A stretch of DNA of 64,000 nucleotides. It comes from Proteus columbae. Lineage in GTDB: Bacteria > Pseudomonadota > Gammaproteobacteria > Enterobacterales > Enterobacteriaceae. The notes below the pieces were generated by a model. That model was not told the DNA's origin and did no database searches. It saw nothing but the letters and a program-made list of their open reading frames with translations. Of the stretch, positions 31,016 to 41,406 are shown one piece after another; positions within the stretch are counted from its first letter, which is position 1, and each line of letters opens with the position of its first letter. Position numbers and translations under genes: made by a program. The stretch is from positions 62,387 to 126,386 of the forward strand of contig NZ_NGVR01000009.1 of NCBI RefSeq assembly GCF_002777965.1. The letters run 5' to 3'.

Positions 31016-31537
31016 ATGGACTATTTCACACTATTAGGCATGCCTAATCGCTTTGATATTGATAAACAACAACTTGCTACACGTTATCAAGATATGCAGC
31101 GTCAATATCATCCAGATCGTTTTGCAGGTCAGTCTGAAAAAGAACAGGCTCAAGCAATCTCACTTGCTTCAACCATCAATCAGGCTTATCAGACCTTAAA
31201 AAATCCACTCTCAAGAGCTGAATACATGCTCTCATTGCACGGTATCGATATTGCTAATGAGCAACAAACGATGCACGATACTGCTTTTTTAATGGAGCAA
31301 CTCACATTACGTGAAGAGCTGGATAACATCGAACACAGTGCTGAAGCCGAAAGTTTGTTAGCTGATTTTTCTGCACGTTTAGAAAAAATGTACACAGTAC
31401 GCCATGATGAAATGGTCAAAACGCTAGATAATCAAACTTGGGATATTGCTGCAGATAATGTGAGAAAATTGCGTTTTCTCGCAAAATTAAAAGAGCAAGT
31501 AGAGCAACTCGAAGAACGTCTGTTTGATGGTTTTTAA
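31016..31537 (+). CDS. hscB: Co-chaperone HscB (Hsc20)
   Basis: J-domain protein of 173 residues that brings IscU to HscA and stimulates its ATPase. The J domain (about 1-75) has the HPD motif in [11 protein letters not shown], and the C-terminal three-helix bundle (about 85-173) binds IscU. It is 11 bases upstream of hscA. Confidence 0.97.
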   Translation: MDYFTLLGMPNRFDIDKQQLATRYQDMQRQYHPDRFAGQSEKEQAQAISLASTINQAYQTLKNPLSRAEYMLSLHGIDIANEQQTMHDTAFLMEQLTLREELDNIEHSAEAESLLADFSARLEKMYTVRHDEMVKTLDNQTWDIAADNVRKLRFLAKLKEQVEQLEERLFDGF

Positions 31538-31548
31538 GGGAAACTGTT

Positions 31549-33399
31549 ATGTCATTATTACAAATTAGTGAGCCGGGTCAAACACCTGCGCCGCATCAAC
31601 GCCGACTTGCAGCAGGTATTGATTTAGGAACGACACACTCATTAGTTGCCACTGTACGTAGTGGGCAAGCCGAAGCGCTTTCTGACAGCGAAGGTCGCTA
31701 TTTATTGCCATCTGTTGTGCAGTATCAAGTTGATGATATCAATGTTGGTTGGAATGCTAAAAAAGAAGCAGAAAAAGATCCTGCTAACACGATAAGCTCA
31801 ATAAAAAGAATGGTGGGTCGCTCACTGAGTGATGTGATAAGCCGTTATCCTAATTTACCTTACCATTTTCATGAAAATGACAATGGTTTACCGTTGATCA
31901 AAACGGCTGCAGGTATTGTTGATCCTATTCAAGTCTCTTCTGACATCTTAAAAACATTGGCTGAACGTGCAACCCAATCATTAGGTGGAGAACTTGATGG
32001 TGTTGTTGTTACCGTACCAGCTTATTTTGACGATGCTCAACGTCAAGGCACAAAAGAAGCGGCTCGCCGTGCTGGTTTGCATGTTTTACGTTTATTAAAC
32101 GAACCAACTGCGGCAGCTATTGCTTACGGCCTAGATTCAGGAAAAGAAGGCACCATTGTTGTTTATGACTTAGGTGGTGGCACTTTTGATATCTCTGTTC
32201 TGCGTTTAACTAAAGGCGTTTTTGAAGTCTTAGCAACTGGCGGTGATACCGCGTTAGGTGGCGATGATTTTGATATGATGCTGGCAGACTGGATAAGAGA
32301 ACGTGCTGGTTTTGGGCATCAAAAAGATGCTGTATTACAACGTCAATTACTCGATGTTGCATCAGAAACCAAAATTGCATTGAGTGATAACGACGTTGTG
32401 GATATCAGCATTAATGGATGGAAAGGTGAGATCACGCGTGCTGAGTTTGAATCATTAATTCAATCATTAGTGAAGCGTACACTATTATCTGTTCGCCGTG
32501 CATTAAAAGACGCGGATGTTGAAATAGATGAAGTTTTAGAAGTGGTTATGGTTGGCGGTTCAACACGAGTACCATTAGTTCGTCAAATGGTTGGTGATTA
32601 TTTTAAACGTGAACCTTTAACCTCTATCGATCCAGATAAAGTGGTTGCCATTGGTGCTTCAATCCAAGCTGATATTTTGGTGGGTAATAAACCGGATAGC
32701 GAAATGCTATTGCTAGATGTTATTCCACTTTCTCTTGGCCTTGAAACAATGGGAGGATTAGTTGAAAAAGTGATCCCACGCAATACCACTATTCCTGTTG
32801 CCAGAGCGCAAGAATTTACCACATTCAAAGATGGTCAAACGGCAATGAGTGTTCACGTTGTTCAAGGTGAACGTGAAATGGTCAGTGATTGTCGTTCTTT
32901 AGCACGTTTCACATTACGTGGAATTCCACCAATGGCTGCGGGTGGCGCACATATTCGTGTCACATTCCAAGTGGATGCTGATGGCTTACTCAGTGTTAGT
33001 GCGATGGAAAAATCAACGGGTGTTGAAGCCTCTGTACAAGTTAAGCCTTCTTATGGTCTTAGTGATACTGAAATCGCTAAGATGATCCAATCTTCGATGG
33101 AAAATGCCCAAGAAGATTTACAAGCTCGTCGTTTAGCCGAGCAAAAAGTCGAAGCAGCTCGGGTGTTAGAAAGTTTAACTGCAGCATTAGAAGAAGATGC
33201 TCATCTGTTAAATGAAGATGAGAAAATGGCTATCGACAAAGTTGTAGATACCTTAATAGAGAGCGTTGAAGGAACAGATCCTGTTGCTATTGAAAACGCG
33301 ATTAAACTACTGGATAAGCAAACTCAGGATTTTGCAGCGCGTCGTATGGATTCATCTATTCGACAAGCGTTGGCAGGTCATTCTGTGGATGAGATATAA
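31549..33399 (+). CDS. hscA: Hsp70-type chaperone HscA
   Basis: Specialised Hsp70 of 616 residues that releases clusters from IscU. The ATPase domain carries [30 protein letters not shown] and [16 protein letters not shown]; the substrate-binding domain starts near [17 protein letters not shown]. The fdx start follows two bases after its stop, a sign of coupling. Confidence 0.98.
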   Translation: MSLLQISEPGQTPAPHQRRLAAGIDLGTTHSLVATVRSGQAEALSDSEGRYLLPSVVQYQVDDINVGWNAKKEAEKDPANTISSIKRMVGRSLSDVISRYPNLPYHFHENDNGLPLIKTAAGIVDPIQVSSDILKTLAERATQSLGGELDGVVVTVPAYFDDAQRQGTKEAARRAGLHVLRLLNEPTAAAIAYGLDSGKEGTIVVYDLGGGTFDISVLRLTKGVFEVLATGGDTALGGDDFDMMLADWIRERAGFGHQKDAVLQRQLLDVASETKIALSDNDVVDISINGWKGEITRAEFESLIQSLVKRTLLSVRRALKDADVEIDEVLEVVMVGGSTRVPLVRQMVGDYFKREPLTSIDPDKVVAIGASIQADILVGNKPDSEMLLLDVIPLSLGLETMGGLVEKVIPRNTTIPVARAQEFTTFKDGQTAMSVHVVQGEREMVSDCRSLARFTLRGIPPMAAGGAHIRVTFQVDADGLLSVSAMEKSTGVEASVQVKPSYGLSDTEIAKMIQSSMENAQEDLQARRLAEQKVEAARVLESLTAALEEDAHLLNEDEKMAIDKVVDTLIESVEGTDPVAIENAIKLLDKQTQDFAARRMDSSIRQALAGHSVDEI

Positions 33400-33401
33400 C
33401 T

Positions 33402-33737
33402 ATGCCTAAAATTGTATTTTTACCCCATAACACACTGTGCCCTGAAGGTGCTGTTGTTGACGCAACAGAAGGTGAGTCTATTCTAGATGTTGCATTACGC
33501 AACGGCATTGAGATTGAACATGCTTGTGAAATGTCTTGTGCATGTACAACTTGTCACTGTGTAGTGCGTGAAGGTTTTGATTCACTAGAAGAGAGCTCTG
33601 AGCTTGAAGACGACATGTTAGATAAAGCATGGGGTTTAGAGCCAGAAAGCCGCTTAAGCTGTCAAGCAAAAGTGACTGACGAAGATTTAGTTGTTGAGAT
33701 CCCTAAATATTCGATTAATCACGCAAGAGAGCATTAA
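33402..33737 (+). CDS. fdx: [2Fe-2S] ferredoxin
   Basis: Adrenodoxin-type ferredoxin of 111 residues that supplies electrons for cluster assembly. The ligands are in [12 protein letters not shown] and later in RLSCQAKV. It follows hscA with almost no gap and precedes iscX by 15 bases. Confidence 0.97.
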   Translation: MPKIVFLPHNTLCPEGAVVDATEGESILDVALRNGIEIEHACEMSCACTTCHCVVREGFDSLEESSELEDDMLDKAWGLEPESRLSCQAKVTDEDLVVEIPKYSINHAREH

Positions 33738-33752
33738 TTTTAGGAGCCGAGC

Positions 33753-33947
33753 ATGAAATGGAGTGACACGCGTGAAATAGGGGAAGCGTTATTTGATCTT
33801 TACCCTGGCACTGATCCTAAAACGGTACGCTTTACTGATATGCATCAGTGGATTTGTGATTTAGAAGATTTTGATGATGATCCACAGAAATCCAATGAAA
33901 AAATTCTTGAGGCTATTTTACTTGTTTGGCTTGATGAATTTGAATAA
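33753..33947 (+). CDS. iscX: Fe-S assembly protein IscX
   Basis: Small acidic protein of 64 residues that binds IscS and iron and tunes cluster assembly. It has the conserved [18 protein letters not shown] motif and WLDEFE end. It closes the isc cluster and is followed by a hairpin terminator. Confidence 0.96.
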   Translation: MKWSDTREIGEALFDLYPGTDPKTVRFTDMHQWICDLEDFDDDPQKSNEKILEAILLVWLDEFE

Positions 33948-33966
33948 TTGATGACATTGTAAATTT

Positions 33967-33995
33967 AAAAGACTGGCTTATTGCTGGTCTTTTTG
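33967..33995 (+). terminator. Terminator after the isc cluster
   Basis: AAAAGACTGGC (33967-33977) pairs with GCTGGTCTTTT (33983-33993), with two G-U pairs and a 5-base loop, followed by T's. It marks the end of the isc operon. Confidence 0.82.
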
Positions 33996-34227
33996 CATTA
34001 TGACCTTTCACTCTTTACTTTATCAGCGATTTTAAAATAACCATAAATAGGGAAGTATGGATATTTTATTGTGCGATCTTCTTCGAGGAATATCATGTAA
34101 ATACGTAAGATCACTGGATGATAATGGTGATCTCTTTGTTTTTGCAGTAAATTGATCACGCTAAACGGTAAATATCTGGTAGTCTGAATAGGTTAACTGC
34201 CACCAGTAATAATAAGTGAGACAATAA

Positions 34228-35523
34228 ATGAATAAACAAATTATGCCTATCATGCTGTCAAATGAACCTGCTGCTGCATGTTGGGGTGAAAAAGCACTAA
34301 TTAGCACTAGCGAAGCCGGCATGACAATCCACTTAACGGAAGAAAACCGTTTAGGCGCTATTCAGCGTGGTGGACGTAAAGTTGATGGTCAAGGTATTCG
34401 TAATGTTGCACTTGTTGGCGAAGGCTGGGATTTAGAACGTAGCTGGGCTTTCTGGTTAGGTTTTAGAGCACCTAAAGGCGCTCGTTCAATCGAATGGCCA
34501 CAATTAAAGGATGCAGATAAACACGAACTAGAATCACGTATTCGCATCGTTGATTGGGTTAGAGATACCATCAATACACCAGCTGAAGAATTAGGGCCTG
34601 AACAACTGGCACAACGCACAGTTGATCTGTTCTGTGGTCTTGATAAAGAAGATATTAGCTATAAGATCACCAAAGGTGTTGATCTGCGCGATCAAAACTA
34701 TGCGGGTATCTATACAGTAGGACGAGGCTCTTCTCGTGATCCTGTCTATTTAGCATTAGATTTCAACCCAACAAAAGATAGCAATGCCCCTGTGTTTGCT
34801 TGTTTAGTCGGCAAAGGTATTACTTTTGACTCTGGTGGTTATAGCATTAAACCTTCATCATCCATGAATTCAATGAAAGCCGATATGGGTGGTGCAGCAA
34901 CGTTAGCAGGTGCTTTAGCATTAGCGGTTACTCGTGGTTTAAATAAACGCGTAAAACTACTGCTCTGTATCGCAGATAACATGGTCAGCGGTAATGCTTT
35001 TAAATTAGGTGATATTATTCGTTACCGTAATGGCAAATCAGTTGAAATCATGAATACAGATGCTGAAGGCCGTTTAGTTTTAGCTGATGGTTTAATTGAT
35101 GCAAGTAATATTGCACCAGAGCTGATTATCGATGCAGCAACATTAACTGGCGCAGCTAAAGTTGCAGTAGGTAATGACTACCACTCTGTATTGAGCTTTG
35201 ATGATAAATTAGCTACAGAGCTACTGACTAGCGCTGAACAAGAAAATGAATTGTTCTGGCGTCTACCATTAGCGGATTTCCATCGTAGTCAATTACCTTC
35301 TAGCTTCGCTGATTTAAATAATATCGCGGCACCTTCGCATACTGCGGGCGCAAGTACTGCGGCTGCATTCTTATCGCATTTTGTCACCGACTACAAAAAA
35401 GGTTGGGTGCATATCGACTGTTCAGCAACGTACAGAAAATCTTCTGTAGAACAATGGGCGGCAGGTGCTACGGGTTATGGCGTGCGTTCTATCGCGAATC
35501 TGTTATTAGCAAAAGCAAAATAA
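34228..35523 (+). CDS. pepB: Peptidase B (leucine aminopeptidase family M17)
   Basis: Cytosolic metallo-aminopeptidase of 431 residues that releases N-terminal residues from peptides. The catalytic C-terminal domain has [16 protein letters not shown] and the signature [14 protein letters not shown], with the metal-binding Asp and Glu. Its length is close to E. coli PepB (427). About 280 bases separate it from iscX and hold a terminator and its own promoter; sseB follows closely. Confidence 0.96.
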   Translation: MNKQIMPIMLSNEPAAACWGEKALISTSEAGMTIHLTEENRLGAIQRGGRKVDGQGIRNVALVGEGWDLERSWAFWLGFRAPKGARSIEWPQLKDADKHELESRIRIVDWVRDTINTPAEELGPEQLAQRTVDLFCGLDKEDISYKITKGVDLRDQNYAGIYTVGRGSSRDPVYLALDFNPTKDSNAPVFACLVGKGITFDSGGYSIKPSSSMNSMKADMGGAATLAGALALAVTRGLNKRVKLLLCIADNMVSGNAFKLGDIIRYRNGKSVEIMNTDAEGRLVLADGLIDASNIAPELIIDAATLTGAAKVAVGNDYHSVLSFDDKLATELLTSAEQENELFWRLPLADFHRSQLPSSFADLNNIAAPSHTAGASTAAAFLSHFVTDYKKGWVHIDCSATYRKSSVEQWAAGATGYGVRSIANLLLAKAK

Positions 35524-35550
35524 TAAACGTTATTTGATTTGGAGTTTGTA

Positions 35551-35976
35551 ATGGGTGTATCTGAACAATTTGAGACACAAGAAATTGTTTCTGTTGAAGG
35601 TTCTTCTTTAAAGTTAAGCGTTCTAGAGCCGCAACCTGAAAAATTAACAACCGCACTTAGCGAGTTTTTTGGTGAACATAAACCAATCCGCCGTGCCTTT
35701 ATTGTTAATGCTCAGGAGCAAGATAATGAAGAGTCATTTTATCTTATTGGTTTAGAAATAACGGGTGAAGAAGATGTCATTGCGCAGATACTCCCTCAAG
35801 CAGCTGAATCGGCTTTTGAATATTTAGAAGAAGGGCAATCTCTTGATTTTTGCTTTGTGAATAAAGATGAAAAAGGCGTGAGTCATTTTATGATCCACCA
35901 TGTATCACCTTTTTATCAACGCAAACTTGGGGGATTCTTAAGAAAAGGGATCCCGATAGTTAATTTGGATAGCTAA
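35551..35976 (+). CDS. sseB: SseB C-terminal domain protein, half length
   Basis: Protein of 141 residues that aligns with only the second half of E. coli SseB (about 258 residues): KPIRRAFIVNAQEQ, FYLIGLEITGEED and GVSHFMIHHVSPFYQRKLGGFLR. The N-terminal SseB domain is absent, and pepB ends just upstream, so there is no room for it. The ATG at 35551 has GGAG before it. SseB was linked to serine sensitivity in E. coli, but its molecular role is unclear. The frame is intact and followed by a terminator, so it looks like a working short form. sseA, the next gene in E. coli, is absent. Confidence 0.88.
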   Translation: MGVSEQFETQEIVSVEGSSLKLSVLEPQPEKLTTALSEFFGEHKPIRRAFIVNAQEQDNEESFYLIGLEITGEEDVIAQILPQAAESAFEYLEEGQSLDFCFVNKDEKGVSHFMIHHVSPFYQRKLGGFLRKGIPIVNLDS

Positions 35977-35995
35977 TTCAGCCCTCTAAATTTAG

Positions 35996-36026
35996 GCGAT
36001 ATCTCATCAGATATCGCTTTTTTTTA
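35996..36026 (+). terminator. sseB intrinsic terminator
   Basis: GCGATATCT (35996-36004) and AGATATCGC (36009-36017) flank a 4-base loop and are followed by eight or more T's. Confidence 0.93.
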
Positions 36027-36270
36027 TCTTATAATAGAAAATTGACTAAATTAGCAAATCGTTTGCCTTTTTATATAACGCTTTGTTTTAGATGGGCTTT
36101 GTTTTTAAAGTAAAAATAAGGCGACTTTGTGTTGTATTTTATTTCGTCTTACGCGGTAAAAAATAGCTTATCGAGTTATTTTTTACCTTATTAGAATGAA
36201 GAAATACATATATTATCTCTGCCTGTATAAAACATCGCATTATTCAGGGGTTGAATTAAAGGAAATGGAT

Positions 36271-39200
36271 ATGAACCAAAACCAATTTAGACAATATACA
36301 GAAAAGAGAGGCTATCGTTGGAGCTCTCTTGCTGTTGTATTGGCATCAGCATTGGCTCTTACAGGCTGTGATGATAAAGCGGATGAAAACACATCATCTG
36401 CTGACAAGACGCAAAATACACAAGTGACAGAGCAAAAAGATACCGCTCAAGGCACATCAGGTGCAGCAACTCAAACAAGTGAAAAGCCAGCAGTTACAAC
36501 AAAAACGAATAACGAAACTGCATTAAAAAGCAAAGAAGTCCGTGATGAGTTGGCTATGCGTTTTGCCGGAAAAGAAGTCACCGTATTAGATGCATCAGAA
36601 TTACAGCGTGATGGTGCGAGCACAATGGTTGTGACTTTCTCTGTGCCACTTGATCCTGACCAAAAATTTGATGATGTTATTCATCTTGTTGATACCAAAA
36701 AAGGGAAATTAGAAGGTGCGTGGGAGTTATCGGATAACTTAATGGAACTGCGTTTCCGTCATTTACCCCCATCAACTGAACTTAATTTAACCATTGATGA
36801 AAAAATAAAAGGTATTAATGAACGTACATTAACGACACCTTTTAGCCAGAAATTAACGACAGAAGAAATTTTCCCATCTGTTGGCTTTACCAGTAAAGGA
36901 TCGTTACTGCCACTTGAAGCGGCTGAAGGTCTACCCATTATTGCGTTAAATGTGGGGCAAGTTGACGTAAACTTTTTCCGCGTTAAAGATGAGCAATTAG
37001 CTCAATTTTTAACGCAATGGGAAAGCCGTTCCAATATTAACTATTGGGAATCAGATGAGTTTTTATCTCAAGCTGATCTGGTCTATACCGGTCGCTTTGA
37101 ATTAAACACAGAAAAAAATACCCGTGAAAACGTATTGTTACCGCTAAAATCAATAGATGCCCTGAAAAAAGAGGGTGCCTACATTGCGGTTATGCAACAG
37201 GCGGGTAAATACTCTTATACAGTGCCTGCAACGGTATTTACATTTAGTGATATCGGACTGTCGATGCACAGCTATCTTGATACGTTAGATATCTTTGCCC
37301 AATCACTGAAAAATGGTTCTGCATTAGATAAAGTAGAAATTCGCCTATTAGATGAAAAAGGTGGACTGATTTCTAAAGCGCAGACAGATAGCCAAGGGCA
37401 TGCGACACTTGAGAAAAGTGATAAAGCACGTTTATTAATGGCTATTCGTGATGGGCAAACCAGTATGATTGATTTGCGTAAACCTGCGCTTGATCTTTCA
37501 GAATTTGATATTGGTGGTCCGCAAGGTTATAGCAAACAATTTTTTGCTTTTGGTCCGCGTGATCTCTATCGTCCCGGTGAAACATTGATCGTTAACGCAT
37601 TGCTACGTGACGGTGATGGTAATCCTATTAAAGAGCAACCAGTTAAAGTCGATCTGCTTAAAACAGACGGGCAAGTGTCTCGTAGTTTTGTTTGGCAACC
37701 TGAAAATGGGCTTTACCAATTAAAATTAGTTATTCCTGCGGATGAAAATACTGGTACACGTACCTTACGTTTTGATGTAGGCGATGGTACTCCTCGTTTC
37801 TATGAGTTTCAGGTCGAAGATTTTATGCCAGAACGTATGGCATTAGAAATCACCGGTAAGAAAGGCATTTTATTAAGTGGTAATGACGCTTATTTTGACA
37901 TTAAGGGGCGCTATCTTTATGGCGCACCAGCTGCTGATAATCGCTTACAAGGGCAAGTTTTCTTAAAAGCCTCTCGTGAAGCTGTCAGTAAATTACCTGG
38001 ATATGAATTTGGTGCTGTAAAAGATGAAAACTTCAGCCGTCTACTGGATGAGTTTGAACTTAATTTAGACTCTGATGGTGAAGGTGAGTTAAGTGTTGAT
38101 AGTGAACGCTACGCTGAGTTGAAATCACCTATCAATATCATTTTACAAGCAAGCTTACTTGAAGCGGGTGGACGCCCTGTTACTCGTCGTTATCAACAAG
38201 CAGTTTGGCCAGCTACTCATCTTGCTGGTATTCGTCCTGTATTCCCTAAAAAAGAAGTCTACGATTACCGTACAGACAAGTATAAATCAGGTTATAGCGT
38301 TGATGAAAACTCAATGGCTGAATTTGAAATTGTTTATACAGACCAAGACGGTAAAAAACTACCTGCTAATGATCTGAAAGTGAAGTTTATCTATGAACGC
38401 CACGATTATTACTGGCGTTGGTCTAGTTCGAATGGTTGGGAATCTGGCTATAACGAAAAAGATCTGCAAATGGATGAGCAAACAATCAAGATTGCGGAAG
38501 ATGGCACTGCAAAAGTGGCATTCCCTGTTGAGTGGGGTTCTTATCGTATTGAAGTTGTCGATCCTAAAACAGAATTAGTCAGTAGCCTACGTTTCTGGGC
38601 GGGTTATTCTTGGATGGATAATACTGGTGGAACAGGCGCGGTAAGACCAGACCAAGTTAAATTGAAACTGGATAAAGATGGTTATTTACCGGGCGAAAAA
38701 GTCAAATTAAACATTGTTGCGCCTCATCCGGGTAAAGGTTATGTATTACTGGAATCAAGTAATGGGCCTTTATGGTGGCAGGAAATTGATGTACCAGAAA
38801 AAGGGCTTGATGTTGAAGTGCCTATTAATAAAGAGTGGGCAAGACATGATCTCTATCTGACTTCTGTTGTTGTAAGACCGGGAGATACTTCAAAACAAGC
38901 GACAGTAAAACGTGCTGTGGGTATTTTACATTTACCATTACAGGATAAAAACCGTCGGATTGATATTTCACTTGATGCACCTGAAAAAATTCGCCCTAAC
39001 CAAGATTTAAAAATTCGTATTAAAGCGAATCCAGTTGCTGGTCAGCCATTACCTGAAAATATTAATGTATTGGTTTCTGCGGTTGATACTGGTGTATTGA
39101 ATATCACAGAGTATAAAACCCCTGATCCTTACGATGCTTTCTTTGGTCGTAAACGTTACAGCATCGACCAATATGATGTTTACGGACAATTAATTGAGGG

Positions 39201-41358
39201 GCAAGGCCGTTTAGCTAACTTGCGCTTTGGTGGTGATGGTGGTGAGGCAGCCGCATTATCTCGTGGTGGTAAAAAGCCATTAACTGATGTGCAAATCATT
39301 GCTCAACAAACGGCTCCTGTAAAATTAAATGCGCAAGGTGAGGGTGAAGTTTCTTTACCTATTCCTGAGTTTAATGGTGAAGTTCGTTTAATGGCGCAAG
39401 CTTGGACTGCGGATAAATTTGGTAGCCAAGAAGGTAAAGTTGTTATTGCTGCACCTTTAGTTACTCAGCTTTCATTACCTCGCTTTATGGCTGGTGGTGA
39501 TAATGCACTTTTATCGTTAGATTTAACTAATCTGACCGATGATGCGCAATCTATTACCTTAAATTATACCGCTTCAGGTTTGGTGGGATTAGGTGGCGCT
39601 GAAAGCAAAACTGTCTCGCTAACAAAAGGCGAACGCACTCAAATTCAAATTCCAGTAAAAGCGAAACATGGTTTTGGTCAAGGTGAATTCTCACTGTCTA
39701 TTTATGGTATTAAAGTACCGGGTGAAGAGATTAAACCTTACCACAATACATGGAATATTGGTGTTCGCCCTGCATTCCCAGCAGAAACTATTCATTATGC
39801 AAGTACATTGCAAGATGGTGACACTTGGCGCTTACCATCAGAAATTTTAAGTCGCTTTAATAGCTCAACGCTTGAAGGTGAGTTATTACTGACAAGCCGT
39901 CCTCCGTTACAAGTGGCGCGTTATGTTAGAGAGCTATTTGCTTATCCTTATGGTTGCTTAGAACAAACAGTTAGTGGACTTTATCCTTCACTGTATTCAA
40001 CTGAAAAAGAGTTGAAACAGTTGGGAATTAAAACGCAAACTGATGCTGATAGAAAAGCAGCTATTGATAAAGGTATTGCTCATCTGCTGACGATGCAAAA
40101 ATCAGAAGGCGGATTCTCTTTATGGGATCAGGGTGGACGTGAAGAATATTGGTTAACCGCTTATGCAACTGACTTCTTATTCCGTGCGTCACAACAAGGC
40201 TATTCAGTTCCAGCTGATTCATTAAAACGTGCGAATGATCGTTTATTACGTTATTTACAAGATAAAAGCTTAGTTAACTATGAATATGCGGTTAATCAAG
40301 ATGCAGCACGTTTCTCAGCAAGGGCTTATGCTGCGTTAGTATTAGCTAATCAGCAAAAAGCACCTTTAGGTGAATTACGTCGTCTCTATCTTGAGCGTAA
40401 TCAAGCAGGAAGTGGCTTAGCTTTAGTTCAGTTAGGTATCGCATTAAAACTGATGGGTGATAGCAGCCGCGCTGAAAGCTTAATTGCTGAAGGTGTGACA
40501 ACAACGCGTAAATATAATTATGGATTGGGTGACTACGGCAGCACCATTCGTGACCAAGCATTAATTATTGCATTGTTAAGTGAAAATAACCTTGAAACAC
40601 AATCTCGTGATGCAAGTGTTATGACACTATCTGATAACTTAACAAGCCGTGAATGGTTCTCAACCCAAGAAAGTAACTCGTTATACCTTGCTGGGCGCTT
40701 CTTTATTAATATGGCAGAACAGCCTTGGGAAGTTGCTGTTAATCGTCAAGTTCCTGCAATCAGTAGCGATCGTGCAGTCAATGAGACATTAACATCAGCA
40801 CAATTACAAGAAGGCTTGGAGCTGAATAATCGTGGTGGTGCCGCGATTTATTCTCGTATGAATATCGTGGGATATCCGAAAGTCGCTCCTGCTCCTTATA
40901 GTAATATATTAAATATCCATCGTAGTTATTATGATTTGAAAGGAAACCGCGTTCATCCTAATCGCCTACAAAGTGGTGAAATGCTGGTGGTTAAACTGGA
41001 AATTTCTGCTGATAGAGACGTACCTGATGCATTAGTTGTTGATTTATTACCAGCGGGTCTTGAAATCGAAAACCAAAACTTAGCATCAAGTAGTGCAAGC
41101 TTAAGTGACAGTGCCGCAGACTTGCAGGAATTTATCGACGATATGGGACAAGCGAATATCAAACATCTTGAGTATCGAGATGATCGCTTTGTTGCCGCTA
41201 TCTCAGTTGATAAATATCGCCCAACGACATTGCTCTATTTAGCAAGAGCTGTAACACCGGGTAATTATCAAGTACCACCACCACAAGTTGAATCTATGTA
41301 TGTGCCTTATTGGCGTGCAATAGGATCAACAGAAACCAAGATTGATGTTGTTCCTTAA
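36271..41358 (+). CDS. yfhM: Bacterial alpha-2-macroglobulin lipoprotein
   Basis: Periplasmic protease trap of 1695 residues, thought to protect the cell when its envelope is breached. The signal peptide ends in the lipobox LALTGC with Cys33. MG domains fill most of the chain. The thioester motif CLEQ starts at Cys1229 in YPYGCLEQTVSGLYPS, which allows covalent trapping, followed by the alpha-helical thioester domain. I chose the ATG at 36271 because AAAGGA is seven bases upstream; ATGs at 36196 and 36265 are in frame but less likely. It is paired with pbpC, which is thought to repair the wall at the same breach. Confidence 0.95.
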   Translation: MNQNQFRQYTEKRGYRWSSLAVVLASALALTGCDDKADENTSSADKTQNTQVTEQKDTAQGTSGAATQTSEKPAVTTKTNNETALKSKEVRDELAMRFAGKEVTVLDASELQRDGASTMVVTFSVPLDPDQKFDDVIHLVDTKKGKLEGAWELSDNLMELRFRHLPPSTELNLTIDEKIKGINERTLTTPFSQKLTTEEIFPSVGFTSKGSLLPLEAAEGLPIIALNVGQVDVNFFRVKDEQLAQFLTQWESRSNINYWESDEFLSQADLVYTGRFELNTEKNTRENVLLPLKSIDALKKEGAYIAVMQQAGKYSYTVPATVFTFSDIGLSMHSYLDTLDIFAQSLKNGSALDKVEIRLLDEKGGLISKAQTDSQGHATLEKSDKARLLMAIRDGQTSMIDLRKPALDLSEFDIGGPQGYSKQFFAFGPRDLYRPGETLIVNALLRDGDGNPIKEQPVKVDLLKTDGQVSRSFVWQPENGLYQLKLVIPADENTGTRTLRFDVGDGTPRFYEFQVEDFMPERMALEITGKKGILLSGNDAYFDIKGRYLYGAPAADNRLQGQVFLKASREAVSKLPGYEFGAVKDENFSRLLDEFELNLDSDGEGELSVDSERYAELKSPINIILQASLLEAGGRPVTRRYQQAVWPATHLAGIRPVFPKKEVYDYRTDKYKSGYSVDENSMAEFEIVYTDQDGKKLPANDLKVKFIYERHDYYWRWSSSNGWESGYNEKDLQMDEQTIKIAEDGTAKVAFPVEWGSYRIEVVDPKTELVSSLRFWAGYSWMDNTGGTGAVRPDQVKLKLDKDGYLPGEKVKLNIVAPHPGKGYVLLESSNGPLWWQEIDVPEKGLDVEVPINKEWARHDLYLTSVVVRPGDTSKQATVKRAVGILHLPLQDKNRRIDISLDAPEKIRPNQDLKIRIKANPVAGQPLPENINVLVSAVDTGVLNITEYKTPDPYDAFFGRKRYSIDQYDVYGQLIEGQGRLANLRFGGDGGEAAALSRGGKKPLTDVQIIAQQTAPVKLNAQGEGEVSLPIPEFNGEVRLMAQAWTADKFGSQEGKVVIAAPLVTQLSLPRFMAGGDNALLSLDLTNLTDDAQSITLNYTASGLVGLGGAESKTVSLTKGERTQIQIPVKAKHGFGQGEFSLSIYGIKVPGEEIKPYHNTWNIGVRPAFPAETIHYASTLQDGDTWRLPSEILSRFNSSTLEGELLLTSRPPLQVARYVRELFAYPYGCLEQTVSGLYPSLYSTEKELKQLGIKTQTDADRKAAIDKGIAHLLTMQKSEGGFSLWDQGGREEYWLTAYATDFLFRASQQGYSVPADSLKRANDRLLRYLQDKSLVNYEYAVNQDAARFSARAYAALVLANQQKAPLGELRRLYLERNQAGSGLALVQLGIALKLMGDSSRAESLIAEGVTTTRKYNYGLGDYGSTIRDQALIIALLSENNLETQSRDASVMTLSDNLTSREWFSTQESNSLYLAGRFFINMAEQPWEVAVNRQVPAISSDRAVNETLTSAQLQEGLELNNRGGAAIYSRMNIVGYPKVAPAPYSNILNIHRSYYDLKGNRVHPNRLQSGEMLVVKLEISADRDVPDALVVDLLPAGLEIENQNLASSSASLSDSAADLQEFIDDMGQANIKHLEYRDDRFVAAISVDKYRPTTLLYLARAVTPGNYQVPPPQVESMYVPYWRAIGSTETKIDVVP

Positions 41359-41365
41359 ATCTTGT

Positions 41366-41394
41366 AGCCCTTTCTTCGGAAAGGGCTTTTTCCT
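41366..41394 (+). terminator. Terminator or attenuator between yfhM and pbpC
   Basis: AGCCCTTTC (41366-41374) and GAAAGGGCT (41379-41387) around a stable TTCG tetraloop, followed by TTTTTCC. The stem ends only about 20 bases before the pbpC start, so pbpC probably depends on readthrough. Confidence 0.88.
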
Positions 41395-41406
41395 TTGAGT
41401 GATTGA

